Positions 26,480 through 35,407 of a stretch of 64,000 nt of DNA are shown piece by piece. The notes under the pieces are model-generated. The model had not been told where the DNA came from, searched no databases, and saw nothing but the letters and a program-made list of their open reading frames with translations. Location of the stretch: contig JBKEDB010000013.1 of the NCBI GenBank assembly GCA_047975195.1, positions 1 to 64,000 on the forward strand. Direction: 5' to 3'. Within the stretch, counting starts at the first letter, position 1, and each line of letters begins with the position of its first letter. A program made the position numbers and the translations under genes. This DNA is from Cumulibacter sp047975195 (GTDB taxonomy: Bacteria > Actinomycetota > Actinomycetes > Mycobacteriales > Antricoccaceae).

Positions 26480-28468
26480 ATGTCCGATAACTTCGGCGCG
26501 CCCGATCCCGGTGCCGGGGCGTACGAGCCCGGGGTTCCAAGCCAGAGTTACTATCCGTCCTACGGTGATGCGCCCGCGCCGATTCCGGCCAATCAAGACC
26601 TGCAGTACGGCGACATCAACATGCACTACGTGGCGATCACGAAGGAGGAGCCGGACACCATCTGGGACGCGGGTTGGGCCTGGGGCCAGATCGGCACCGC
26701 ACTGACCTCAGGTGCCGACGCGATCCGGCAGCAGGGCATCACGCTGTCTTCGAAATGGGAGGGCGCGGCAAAGGAAGCCTTCCTGATGAAGGTCGGCATG
26801 CTCACCGCAGTGCTGGATAACTGGGCTGAGAAGGCGAACGCCAACAAGTCTGCGCTGTGTTTCAATCTGTACGGCGAAGTCGTTCGCAAACGTAATGCGA
26901 TGGTCACCTTGTGGCAGGAGTACAAGGAAAGGTCTGACACGCTGCGTTCGGAAGAAAACGCGAATGACAGCATCGGGGAACTCGGCAACGACATTGTCGA
27001 AGCTTTTGGCGGCAAGGATCGCCTGGCGGAGAACCTGGAGCACTATTCGAGGCGCTCGCGGGAAGAAATTCTCACGCCGATGTCGACGGCGTACGACACT
27101 GCCTTCCAGTCCATGAGCACGGGTGCGGTCTACCAGGGCCCCAAGGACGCGCTCGTGAAAGAGTTCACGGCACCGGGAGTCGGCCCCGGCCCAGGTGCGC
27201 CGGGCGCTCCCGCGGCTCCGGGTGCACCTGCCGGAGCCGCGCCGCCCGCGCCCGGGGGGTTGAATCAGCCATTGCCGGGGGCCGTGCCTACGGCTGCGCT
27301 GATCGGCATGTACGGACGCCCGCAGTCGCCCGACGTCGGGCAGATTCGCGACCACATCATGGCGGGTTTCCGCCAGCCGCCGACGAATCCGCTCAACGAA
27401 CAGGCCATGCGCGACGTGCAGCAGCACATGCTCGATCATCTGCCTGCACCCGAGGCGCCGGAAGGAATCGCCACTCCCGCGATCGCGCCCCCGCCGGTCG
27501 CTCCGGCCTTACTGCGTCCGACGAGCTCTGCTCCGGCGAACTCCGCGCAAACCGGCCGCGGTGCGGCCCCGACAGCGCCTAATCTTTCCGCCGGCAGCGC
27601 CCGGCCGGCAGCGCCCGGGATGCCCGCGGGCCTCAATGGTCGCGGCGCGGCGCCTGCGGCGCCGGGCATCGGTGGCCCGGGGGCTGGGACCCGACCGCCG
27701 ACAGCACCAGGTCTTGGCGGGCGCGGGAGCGCCAGCCCTGCTGCGCCGCCCTCGCGATCCGGCCTGGGTGCCGGCTCACCCGCCCTTGGTGGGCGCTCCG
27801 GGGCGCCCACCGCACCCGGCGTTGGTGGTCGACCAGGTGCGCCTGGCGTTGGTGGTCGGCCAGGCGCCCCCGGTGCCGGTGGTCGCCCCGCGGCACCTGG
27901 TCTCGGTGGACGGACTGCAGGTGGCCGACCAATCACGCCGCGCACGTCGCCTAACGTGCCGACGTCGCTGCAGGGCCGTCCGACGGCGCCCGGCATCGGC
28001 GCGCGCCCCGGCGCGAGCGGCAAACCCGGCGCGACCGGCAGAGCAGGAATTGGCAGTTCGGCGTCGCCACGGCTCGAGTACGGCACGCCCAAGGGCTCCG
28101 GGGCATTGGGCGGGCGCTCCACTGCGGTACCGACGTCACGGCAGGCCAACGCCGAAGCGGCGCGTCGCGCGCTGCGTGCGTCGCTGACAGGGCGCCCCAA
28201 CGACGTTGCCGGGCATCCGCAGGCCGGCGGAGGCGCGACATCCCAGCGCCAACCCGCGACCCAGCCGCACCAGGCCCGGAGGGCAGACCGTAGTCCGCGG
28301 ACTCGCTCGGAGGAGAAGCCGGATGGGCAGGTATCGACGGAACTGGCGTTGGTCGGCGGCACCGAGTTGTTCGAGGCGGACGGTGCCGGTGACGGCGTCA
28401 TCGCGGCGCGCACGCCTCACGAGCGCGTGACGCGATCCGGCCCCGCAATCGGCGCCAAGCGAGACTGA
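26480..28468 (+). CDS. WXG-motif Pro/Gly/Ala-rich T7SS substrate (PPE/EspB-like)
   Basis: A 662-residue protein. The N-terminal 30-40 residues are Tyr/Pro-rich. A helical domain (about 60-215) carries W93-E-G95 in the A-F context typical of WXG proteins. From about residue 225 on, it is almost entirely Pro/Gly/Ala with G-R-P-G-A-P-G-like tandem units (coding DNA about 27780-27930). There is no signal peptide. The layout resembles PPE or EspB-type ESX substrates: a helical export domain plus a long disordered tail. The preceding gene may be its partner. I see no exact Y-x-x-x-D/E, which fits a PPE-like member exported through a partner that has it. The extracellular role is unknown. Confidence 0.8.
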   Translation: MSDNFGAPDPGAGAYEPGVPSQSYYPSYGDAPAPIPANQDLQYGDINMHYVAITKEEPDTIWDAGWAWGQIGTALTSGADAIRQQGITLSSKWEGAAKEAFLMKVGMLTAVLDNWAEKANANKSALCFNLYGEVVRKRNAMVTLWQEYKERSDTLRSEENANDSIGELGNDIVEAFGGKDRLAENLEHYSRRSREEILTPMSTAYDTAFQSMSTGAVYQGPKDALVKEFTAPGVGPGPGAPGAPAAPGAPAGAAPPAPGGLNQPLPGAVPTAALIGMYGRPQSPDVGQIRDHIMAGFRQPPTNPLNEQAMRDVQQHMLDHLPAPEAPEGIATPAIAPPPVAPALLRPTSSAPANSAQTGRGAAPTAPNLSAGSARPAAPGMPAGLNGRGAAPAAPGIGGPGAGTRPPTAPGLGGRGSASPAAPPSRSGLGAGSPALGGRSGAPTAPGVGGRPGAPGVGGRPGAPGAGGRPAAPGLGGRTAGGRPITPRTSPNVPTSLQGRPTAPGIGARPGASGKPGATGRAGIGSSASPRLEYGTPKGSGALGGRSTAVPTSRQANAEAARRALRASLTGRPNDVAGHPQAGGGATSQRQPATQPHQARRADRSPRTRSEEKPDGQVSTELALVGGTELFEADGAGDGVIAARTPHERVTRSGPAIGAKRD

Positions 28469-28530
28469 TTGAGGTCAGAGCGCGGACGATGTCTCGTTAG
28501 GATAGTGGCGTCCATCGCAAAGGATTTCAC

Positions 28531-30033
28531 GTGACAGATCGTCAACAGCAGGCACCAGACGCCGTATTGCGCGCGCCGCGGCCGGCGGCCGAGCCGGTCG
28601 CGGCCCCGACCGAGGCGCGCTCGGAAGGTACCGCGCAGCGACCTGCTGAAGCGACGCCTGTTCCGGCTGCCGGGCAGCAGGAATCTTCGCAGCGAGAGGT
28701 CATCCAGGGACGGCGCACCGAGGCCAACACCGTGACGGCCTCGGCGTCCGCATCGTCTGCCGCGACATCCCCGATCGCACGTCGCCGCGAGGCCGCGCAG
28801 CGGTCATCGCGTGAACTCGCCGAACAGCAGGCGATCGCGGCGGCAGCGAAGAACGCCGCACCGCCGGCCGACCCGCAGGACGATCAACGGGTGATCGAAC
28901 CGCCGGTCGAAATCCGCCAACGCCGATTCGGCACCGTTCATGCCGGACAGGTCATCACAGCTGAAGGCGCGATCGTCGCTGTAGCGGCGGTTTCTCGAAG
29001 TTCGATGGTGACCTTGTTATCGGTGGCAGCGGTCTCATTGATCGCGCTCGCCATCTGCTTCGTGCGCATTGATGGGCGATGGCTGTACGAATGGCTAGGC
29101 ACCGCGGCGCGGTATCTCGCCCGGCGTCGCGTCACTGCCCTCGACGCGGCTTCACCAGGTTCAGCGATCCTGTCCGCAGTTGCGCACGGGGGAGCCTTGC
29201 GTAGCCTCGACGTCGACGGCCGTGGGGTTGCGGTGCTCACTGACTCGACCGGGTTCGCCGCGGTGCTTGAGGTGGCTCCCAGCGAGCGTGCGGATCTGAG
29301 CCGTGAACGAAGCCTGCCGTCGCTGGCTGAACTCTTGCCGCACAACGAAGCCGGCGATGTACCGATTTCGGTCCAACTCATCACGCACGTTGTACCGGCG
29401 CCGAATGTCGCGGCTCTCGACGACGCCGCCGCCAACTCTTACCGAGAGTTGAGCGGGGGCGCCATTCCCGCTCGACGCCGCACCTGGGTGTGCGTACAGG
29501 CGATGTTTTCTGCCGATGTTCCCTCGCCGGCGACGGTGGAGCGGTCACTGCTGAACGCGGTACGGCGGGTAGAGCGCAGGATGCGCAAAGCCGGATTCCG
29601 GCCGCGTGCGCGGACGGTTCGTGAAGCTGCCGAGGATCTGGCTACGTTGATCCGGATGGATCCGGCGCAGCCAACGGGGACGTTGCGCGAAGGCTGGCGT
29701 CAATGGCAGGCGGACACTGCGATGCACGTGACGTACGGCGTGCGCGAATGGCCAGCGCTCTGCGAACGGGAGACCGCCAGTGCGTTGATCGAAGGCATCG
29801 AGTCGGTGCCCGCATTGGCCAGCACCACCTCACTGGCGGGACGCCGCGTTGGTGACTGCGTGGATGTGGAGGCGGTCATCCGATTTACGGTGCGAGAAGA
29901 CTCGACGCAGCAAACCGTCGACGGAAGCCTGCAACGAGTGCTAGCTCAGTCCGGAGCCGATCTGCGCCGACTCGATGGTGCACATCGCTTCGGCGTCGGT
30001 GCGACGCTACCCACCGGCGGTTTCGCGATATGA
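28531..30033 (+). CDS. eccE: ESX secretion protein EccE
   Basis: A 500-residue protein. A disordered Ala/Pro/Gln-rich N-terminus (1-130) precedes two membrane segments (about 145-182) and a cytoplasmic domain with W-L-Y-E-W near its start, as in EccE. EccE is the peripheral membrane subunit of the ESX complex. AAAGGA lies 6 nt before the GTG start at 28531, and a -10-like TAGGAT is at 28498-28503. The stop overlaps the next gene as ATGA. The N-terminal extension is longer than in mycobacterial EccE, so the identity rests on the membrane pair, the position in the locus and the C-terminal domain. Confidence 0.83.
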   Translation: MTDRQQQAPDAVLRAPRPAAEPVAAPTEARSEGTAQRPAEATPVPAAGQQESSQREVIQGRRTEANTVTASASASSAATSPIARRREAAQRSSRELAEQQAIAAAAKNAAPPADPQDDQRVIEPPVEIRQRRFGTVHAGQVITAEGAIVAVAAVSRSSMVTLLSVAAVSLIALAICFVRIDGRWLYEWLGTAARYLARRRVTALDAASPGSAILSAVAHGGALRSLDVDGRGVAVLTDSTGFAAVLEVAPSERADLSRERSLPSLAELLPHNEAGDVPISVQLITHVVPAPNVAALDDAAANSYRELSGGAIPARRRTWVCVQAMFSADVPSPATVERSLLNAVRRVERRMRKAGFRPRARTVREAAEDLATLIRMDPAQPTGTLREGWRQWQADTAMHVTYGVREWPALCERETASALIEGIESVPALASTTSLAGRRVGDCVDVEAVIRFTVREDSTQQTVDGSLQRVLAQSGADLRRLDGAHRFGVGATLPTGGFAI

Positions 30034-30767
30034 CCGATAAATTCGCGGACGTACGCCGCATGGTCGATATGAATGCGCCCACCCAGGTGCGGGGGGTGCG
30101 CACTAGTAACGAGGTGCTGGGTGGGGTGGAGTACACCGCCGGGGGCGCCGGCATGATTCTCGGTCGCGAGCCCGGCGGTCAGCTCGCGGTGCGCGAACTG
30201 TTCAGCAGTGAGCCACGCGAGATCCTCGCCGTCGGCACGATCGGGCTGGCCAAGGTTCTGGCCTTCCGTGCCTTGGCATTGGGAGCTCAGGTATGGGTGG
30301 AGACCCGCCGCGTCGCGGCCTGGGATGCGTTCATCCGAACATCCGCAGGTGCATCCGGCGCGATTCGAGTAGTCCGCGAGTTTCCTGATGCGCGATTCGC
30401 CAGCGAAGATCGCCCCGTGTTCGTGCTGGTAGACAGCGACTCGTCGCTCGCTGAAGATGACCAGGTAGGACTCTCGTGGACGACGGTATTGACGCTATAT
30501 TCGCAACTTACGCCGTGGAACGTCCCAGACCTGACCTACGCGGACCTGGCGATCCTGCAGAGATTGACCCCTGCCGAAGCGCGGCTGGCGGCCGGGAGGA
30601 TCAGGGGAGGCGACCTGGCGCAGCGGCTCGAAGCGGTCTCTCATGAGGGGATTGGGCTGCTGTCCGGGAACAACCTGGACGTCGTCACCCTTGAGTTGAC
30701 GGCGGTCGAGCGTTACATGATCGGGGACGTCAGCCGAACTCGCCGCCGTGCTGCTGCGCGGGATTGA
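30030..30767 (+). CDS. T7SS-associated protein, degenerate ATPase-like, coupled to eccE
   Basis: A 245-residue soluble protein that starts inside the eccE stop codon (ATGA), so it is translationally coupled and probably works with EccE. A central alpha/beta core has strands E-I-L-A-V-G, A-Q-V-W-V-E and P-V-F-V-L-V-D-S-D. This order recalls a P-loop ATPase, but the loop after the first strand (G-T-I-G-L-A-K) lacks a proper G-x-x-x-x-G-K-T/S. It may be a nucleotide-binding relic. I do not recognise a named family. Its 3' end overlaps the convergent gene by 38 bp. Confidence 0.75.
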   Translation: MTDKFADVRRMVDMNAPTQVRGVRTSNEVLGGVEYTAGGAGMILGREPGGQLAVRELFSSEPREILAVGTIGLAKVLAFRALALGAQVWVETRRVAAWDAFIRTSAGASGAIRVVREFPDARFASEDRPVFVLVDSDSSLAEDDQVGLSWTTVLTLYSQLTPWNVPDLTYADLAILQRLTPAEARLAAGRIRGGDLAQRLEAVSHEGIGLLSGNNLDVVTLELTAVERYMIGDVSRTRRRAAARD

Positions 30768-31152
30768 GGTCGATGAATTCCAAGCGATACTGGCGAACCT
30801 GACTCGCCGGCACCCAACTGCGGTACACACCGCGCTCGACGCGTTCTAGGCCTGCTTCGGCGGCTGCGGGCGCGTCGTTGGCCAACGACTCTACGAGCAG
30901 TTCGGAGGGTTCGGTTCGCTCGTCGAGGATAGCCACCGGTACGTCACCAACTTCTCCGATCGGCCGCACATAGTGGATCCTGTCGCACTCGGCCAATGGA
31001 ACTTCACGCACGAACTCCTCGCCAATGGGTTCGAACCCCTCACCGTCGCGCGGACTGTGCAGGCTGACGAGCTGTTCATCCTGTCCCAGATAAATCGCGG
31101 CGTCATACTCGGTGCCGAGATAACTGGCGACGATGCGGGCGCGGGCAATCAT
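30730..31152 (-). CDS. Unknown T7SS-associated protein
   Basis: A 140-residue mixed alpha/beta protein without signal peptide, membrane helix or recognised motif. Its ATG (31150-31152) overlaps the stop of the SseB-like gene (ATGA), so it is the third gene of a tightly coupled operon with the EspI-like and SseB-like genes. The last 38 bp overlap the convergent gene. The sequence is acidic with several Tyr and Trp. No function can be assigned. Context suggests a cytosolic accessory of the ESX system. Confidence 0.7.
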   Translation of the reverse strand: MIARARIVASYLGTEYDAAIYLGQDEQLVSLHSPRDGEGFEPIGEEFVREVPLAECDRIHYVRPIGEVGDVPVAILDERTEPSELLVESLANDAPAAAEAGLERVERGVYRSWVPASQVRQYRLEFIDLNPAQQHGGEFG

Positions 31153-32087
31153 CGCTCACCATGCCCGAATGTGGACGCCTGCACCTCATCGGTGCGAGCA
31201 ATGAGTCGCCAGCCGCCGGCAGCCAGGTCGAGCATCGCGATTCGGCGTTGACCTGTTTCGCTGATCTCCCACAGCTCGGCGCCGGTCGGCAGCGGCGCGC
31301 AGTTTGCCTTGAATTCGCGGATGACCTGCGTGGGCGCCGGCCCGAACCCGAGCCCCACAAAGGGCGGCTCTTCGATAACTGAGCCGCCGACCAGGTCTCG
31401 CGCGGCGGCCGTCTGACCGCCGTACGCGTCCGCGTAGAGACAGAGTGCCAATGGACGCCAGCGTAGTGCGAAGGTGGCGCCGTACGCGTCGAGGTAACGC
31501 TCCCTCGGTAGGCCGAGGTCATCGACCAGAACGCCCGGATTTCTGAGATGTTCGACGTGCCAGTAGAACTGGCAGTATCCCGATACCGTGCGCACGCGGG
31601 CTTCGATCATGGCCTCTACATCGGCCGGCGCGATGACCTTCTGCAGGACTAGATCGAAACGCCCCTCGGGTGTATCGAGTAGCTCCATCGGCGGTGCGGC
31701 CAACCGTGCGAGCATGCCCGACTCAAAGTAGAACGCGACGCCGAGTCCGGGGTTGATTGCCAGCCCGAACGCCGGGTCGGGCCAGGCGGCGGCGAGATCA
31801 TCCAGCCGGACAATGATGCCGTGCGTCAGGTTGCCCGACGCCGCCATCGCCATGGCTTCGAATGAGGTGTACACGACAACGAAGGTTCGTTCGTCGTCGG
31901 TGTACGTGGGCCATCGGCTCGGTTCCTCCTGCTCGAAGGCCTCCGGTGTAGTGGGCATGACGAACTGTGCGGGCATCAGCAGCCCGTAACAGCGGGCGAT
32001 ATCTGCCGCAGCGAACGCTTCGGTCAACTGCTCCTCGAACTCGCTGGATGCCTGCCAGGGCAGGTGCGTCCGGATCGGCCCGGTCAT
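31149..32087 (-). CDS. SseB-like protein in the T7SS locus
   Basis: A 312-residue protein. The N-terminal part (helix A-F-A-A-A-D-I, then L-L-M-P-A-Q-F-V-M-P, P-T-Y-T-D-D-E-R-T-F-V-V-V-Y-T-S) matches the SseB N-terminal domain, which recurs in actinobacterial T7SS loci with unknown function. The C-terminal half has a second alpha/beta domain rich in aromatic residues. The ATG at 32087 overlaps the EspI-like stop (ATGA), so I prefer it to the in-frame start 21 nt upstream. It is coupled to both neighbours. Confidence 0.8.
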   Translation of the reverse strand: MTGPIRTHLPWQASSEFEEQLTEAFAAADIARCYGLLMPAQFVMPTTPEAFEQEEPSRWPTYTDDERTFVVVYTSFEAMAMAASGNLTHGIIVRLDDLAAAWPDPAFGLAINPGLGVAFYFESGMLARLAAPPMELLDTPEGRFDLVLQKVIAPADVEAMIEARVRTVSGYCQFYWHVEHLRNPGVLVDDLGLPRERYLDAYGATFALRWRPLALCLYADAYGGQTAAARDLVGGSVIEEPPFVGLGFGPAPTQVIREFKANCAPLPTGAELWEISETGQRRIAMLDLAAGGWRLIARTDEVQASTFGHGER

Positions 32088-33439
32088 CGTCCGCCGTGCA
32101 AGGAGCATCCGAAGGCCAATGACGACAACGCGTGCCCGGCCTGCTGGGTAACTGGTTGCAGGCTGTCGAAATCAATGTAGCCGCCCGGCGAGATCGCCGG
32201 GTCGGTGGGAATGCAGACCACCGCATGGCATATCTGTTCGAGCCCGCGCTTGGTCTCTGCGACGTTGATCACGGGCTGGTCCGGCACATTGCCCATCACC
32301 ACAATTGAGCGGCTGGCGAGTTCGCCGTGCCCAGTCGCTGCGAGCCAATCGAGTGCGTTGTGGGCCGCGAGTACGCCGTCCACACTCGCCGACGTCGCGA
32401 TCACCAATGCATGTGAGGCCTCGATCACGCGGCGCATGAGCGAACCGGCGATGCCGGTCCCGCAGTCGGTGACGGACACCGGGAAGTAGCGGTACAGGGC
32501 GCGCACGGCCGCGACGTAGGTTTGCTCGCCGAACTCAGCGCTTTGTGCTGGGTTGCGCCCGGACGGCAGGATCCATACGCCGTCGTTCGTCCGGGCGATC
32601 ACGCCGCGCAGCACATCCAGCGTGCCGGGATCACCCATGGACGCGATGTCGTGCGCGGAGGCGATCGGTGGCGTACCGAGTCGCAACAGAAGCGATCCGT
32701 ACGTGGTGTCGGAGTCCAGGAGTAGCACGGGTTCGGCGCGCACGCGGGCGATGGTGCGCGCCAGCAGGATCGCCGAGGTCGTCTTGCCCACGCCGCCCTT
32801 GAGGCCGACGACGCTGATCCGCCGTGGCGTTTCGATCATGCTGGCGAGCGCATCCGTGGTGGTGTTGGCCGGAAGTTCTGCCGGTACCGGTCGCCCGCGC
32901 CCGAACCAGCGTCGCTTCGGGGGACTGATGTCGGTGAGGTGTGACACCCGCGGGTCGAGATGCGGGGCGGTCGGGCGGAGATCGTCGGCTCGCCGATCGC
33001 CCTGTGCTGCATTACCCGGCTCGGTGAACTCGTGATTTATCGGATCCTGAGCGGCACCTGGGACGCCGTTGTCGTGATCGTCGAAGCCGCGTCCGGGCGC
33101 GGCGTGCTTCGGTCCAGATCGTTCAGTCGGCGCCGGGGGAGTCGCGCGTGGCGCGGGCGGCCGTAGCCGATTCTGTGGTGCATTCTCGGGCTGACGGGGG
33201 ACCGCGCGCTGCAGGACGGCGTCAAAATCCGAGGGTTCTGCAGCCCCGCCTGACTGGTGCGGCGCGCCGTCGGGCTGAGGTGCGGGCGGCGCGGTCGGCG
33301 GGGCGGTGGGCGGCGGTCCCGGCGTAGACGTGTCCTGCAGGTCACCGTCGTACGCCCGGCGCGAACGTGGGGGTTGAAGCGGCGACGGCGGACGTTCGGA
33401 GCCCGTGGGGGCGTGATTCCCCTCAGGCGGTTTCGTCAT
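32084..33439 (-). CDS. EspI-like MinD/ParA-family ATPase
   Basis: A 451-residue protein. Residues 1-190 are Pro/Ala-rich and disordered. The C-terminal domain has a deviant Walker A (G-L-K-G-G-V-G-K-T-T), V-L-L-L-D-S-D and V-S-V-T-D-C-G-T as in MinD/ParA. This layout is that of EspI of ESX-1, which can modulate secretion in response to ATP. The start at 33439 has GGGAAG upstream; longer in-frame starts extend across the promoter. It leads a three-gene operon with ATGA overlaps. A -10 TATGAT (33476-33481) and a -35-like CTGACC (33499-33504), 17 bp apart, lie upstream. Confidence 0.87.
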   Translation of the reverse strand: MTKPPEGNHAPTGSERPPSPLQPPRSRRAYDGDLQDTSTPGPPPTAPPTAPPAPQPDGAPHQSGGAAEPSDFDAVLQRAVPRQPENAPQNRLRPPAPRATPPAPTERSGPKHAAPGRGFDDHDNGVPGAAQDPINHEFTEPGNAAQGDRRADDLRPTAPHLDPRVSHLTDISPPKRRWFGRGRPVPAELPANTTTDALASMIETPRRISVVGLKGGVGKTTSAILLARTIARVRAEPVLLLDSDTTYGSLLLRLGTPPIASAHDIASMGDPGTLDVLRGVIARTNDGVWILPSGRNPAQSAEFGEQTYVAAVRALYRYFPVSVTDCGTGIAGSLMRRVIEASHALVIATSASVDGVLAAHNALDWLAATGHGELASRSIVVMGNVPDQPVINVAETKRGLEQICHAVVCIPTDPAISPGGYIDFDSLQPVTQQAGHALSSLAFGCSLHGGR

Positions 33440-33475
33440 GCGCTTCCCATCGAGTGGTTGGTGACTGCACGCTCG

Positions 33476-33504
33476 ATCATAGGCGTCGATAGCGTCGGGG
33501 TCAG
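33476..33504 (-). promoter_or_regulatory. Sigma-70-type promoter of the EspI-like operon
   Basis: On the minus strand, CTGACC (33499-33504) and TATGAT (33476-33481) are separated by 17 bp. The predicted start lies about 30 nt before the ATG at 33439, leaving room for the GGGAAG RBS. Confidence 0.6.
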
Positions 33505-33608
33505 GCCGCTTGATCTGTGGCCTGCCTGACTGCATGGCACACGGCGATACCCGCTGCAATAATCGCAGTCGATCCCCACGAGCCTCTACGAGCCGAAGAG
33601 CGGAGCCA

Positions 33609-35306
33609 ATGGCGCAGACAATCCAGGTGGACCCCAACAGCCCCGGTTGCTATGTGAACCTCGCTGAAGCGATAGCGGAGGCGCCTACGGGCTCGACCAT
33701 CCGAATCGCTGCCGGTGAGTACCCAGAGAGCATTCGCCTGGACTCCAAGGTGCTCATCCTGGAGGGCGAACCTCTCGCCGAGGGTGGTGATGATCAGTCG
33801 TCCTTGACGACCAGAATCGTCGGCGGTGGTGGATGGGCGCCGATCGTCGAGCAGACCGGTGGCGAGTTGACCCTGCGCCATATCGTGGTGAGTGCTGCGG
33901 ATGCCGACGCGGTGAAGGTCGTCGAGGGGACCCTCACGGTGGAGTCGTCGGTGTTCACCGCACGATCGGGTAACGCATTGCGGATCTCCGATGGCTCGAC
34001 GTTCTCAGGTCGCGACGTGACCTTGGAGAATTCCCAGGTGGGGCTGGTCGTAGAGGACGCCGAGGGCGAGCTGATTGACGCGCACATCCGGGAGATTGGC
34101 GACGATGGCGTCGTGGTGCGGCTCGGAGCTTCGCCCACGCTGCGCAACTGCAAGATCGCCAACGTCGGTGGTCGCGGAATCTATGTGTACGAGTCGGCCA
34201 AGCCGGTCGTCGAGGGCTGTGAAATCACCGGCAGCCGTGCCGAGGGAATCGCGATCGCCCAGGGTGGCGCGCCGACGCTGAACCTGTGCAGGGTGATCGG
34301 GGCGGGGTCTTCGGGAATTAGGTTCGGTCCCGGTACCGCAGGACAGTTGCGCAATTGCACCACCGAGCGTTGCAGCGCGCCCGAGATCGATATCGCCCAG
34401 GATGCGGACGTCGAGCGGATTGATACGAACGCGAAATCGGCAGGCTTGGGTGCCGTGGAGGCACCCAAGGGCGACCCGCAGCGAGTCGAGTCGCTGCTCG
34501 CCGAACTCGACGGCATGGTGGGGTTGCACGGGGTCAAGGCCGAGGTCAGGTCGATTATCGACGAGATCCAGGTGAATGAATGGCGCCGTGCCGCTGGGTT
34601 GAGCGTAGGCGGCATGTCGAACCACCTCATCTTCGCCGGTGCGCCGGGTACGGGTAAGACGACAGTGGGGCGCATCTACGGTCAGCTCCTCGCAGCCCTC
34701 GGGGCGCTTCCGGGCGGACCGCTGAAGGAGGTCTCGCGTCGCGATCTGGTCGGGCAGTACGTCGGGCATACCGCAGAGAAGACCGCCGCTGTGTTCGACG
34801 AGGCCAAGGGCGGCGTGGTGTTTCTCGACGAGGCCTACACGCTCACCAGGCAGGCTGGCGGCGGCAGCAACGACTTCGGTCAAGAAGCCGTCGACATGAT
34901 CGTGAAGCTGATGGAAGACATGCGTAAGGACATCGCGGTGATCGCTGCGGGGTACACGCACGAGATGCGTGACTTCCTCGATGCGAACCCCGGCCTTGCC
35001 TCCCGCTTCGTGAAGACCATCGAGTTCGAGAACTACGATGCCGACGACCTCACCAAGATCATCACCGGGATGATCACCAGCAACGACTATGCGATCGCCG
35101 ACGACGCCGTGGGGCTATTGCGCGACTACTTCGAACGGATTCCGCGGGATGAGAACTTCGGCAACGCGCGAGACGCGCGCAAGTTGTTCGAGAAGCTCCG
35201 CAAGGTCCAGGCTGGTCGGTTACGGCAGCTGGCGAGTCGTCCGGAGCTGAGCGAGCTCATCACGATCACCTCCGCGGACGTACAGGAAGCGACGAGTACG
35301 CCGTAG
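33609..35306 (+). CDS. EccA-like AAA+ ATPase with N-terminal beta-helix
   Basis: A 565-residue protein. Residues 1-290 form repeated beta-strand turns (S-G-N-A-L-R-I-S, D-G-V-V-V-R, G-R-G-I-Y-V-Y, A-E-G-I-A-I-A, S-G-I-R-F) typical of a right-handed parallel beta-helix. Residues 320-565 are a CbbX/SpoVK-type AAA+ domain with Walker A G-A-P-G-T-G-K-T and Walker B V-V-F-L-D-E-A. The AAA+ part is closest to EccA, the cytosolic ESX ATPase, but EccA normally has TPRs where the beta-helix is here. The start at 33609 has GGAG nearby. It is divergent from the EspI-like operon and ends the T7SS region before a strong terminator. A role in handling secreted substrates is inferred. Confidence 0.88.
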   Translation: MAQTIQVDPNSPGCYVNLAEAIAEAPTGSTIRIAAGEYPESIRLDSKVLILEGEPLAEGGDDQSSLTTRIVGGGGWAPIVEQTGGELTLRHIVVSAADADAVKVVEGTLTVESSVFTARSGNALRISDGSTFSGRDVTLENSQVGLVVEDAEGELIDAHIREIGDDGVVVRLGASPTLRNCKIANVGGRGIYVYESAKPVVEGCEITGSRAEGIAIAQGGAPTLNLCRVIGAGSSGIRFGPGTAGQLRNCTTERCSAPEIDIAQDADVERIDTNAKSAGLGAVEAPKGDPQRVESLLAELDGMVGLHGVKAEVRSIIDEIQVNEWRRAAGLSVGGMSNHLIFAGAPGTGKTTVGRIYGQLLAALGALPGGPLKEVSRRDLVGQYVGHTAEKTAAVFDEAKGGVVFLDEAYTLTRQAGGGSNDFGQEAVDMIVKLMEDMRKDIAVIAAGYTHEMRDFLDANPGLASRFVKTIEFENYDADDLTKIITGMITSNDYAIADDAVGLLRDYFERIPRDENFGNARDARKLFEKLRKVQAGRLRQLASRPELSELITITSADVQEATSTP

Positions 35307-35337
35307 GCCCGCACGCCGCACTGCAGCGGCTACCAAC

Positions 35338-35383
35338 AAACCTCAAGGGCCGCTCTCGTTGACGAGAGCGGCCCTTGAGGTTT
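35338..35383. terminator. Strong bidirectional terminator
   Basis: A 21-bp perfect stem (35338-35358 with 35363-35383) has a 4-nt loop, an A-run on the left and TTTT on the right. It separates the convergent EccA-like gene and the M23 peptidase gene. Confidence 0.92.
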
Positions 35384-35407
35384 TATACGGCACGGTGTTG
35401 TGCAGGG

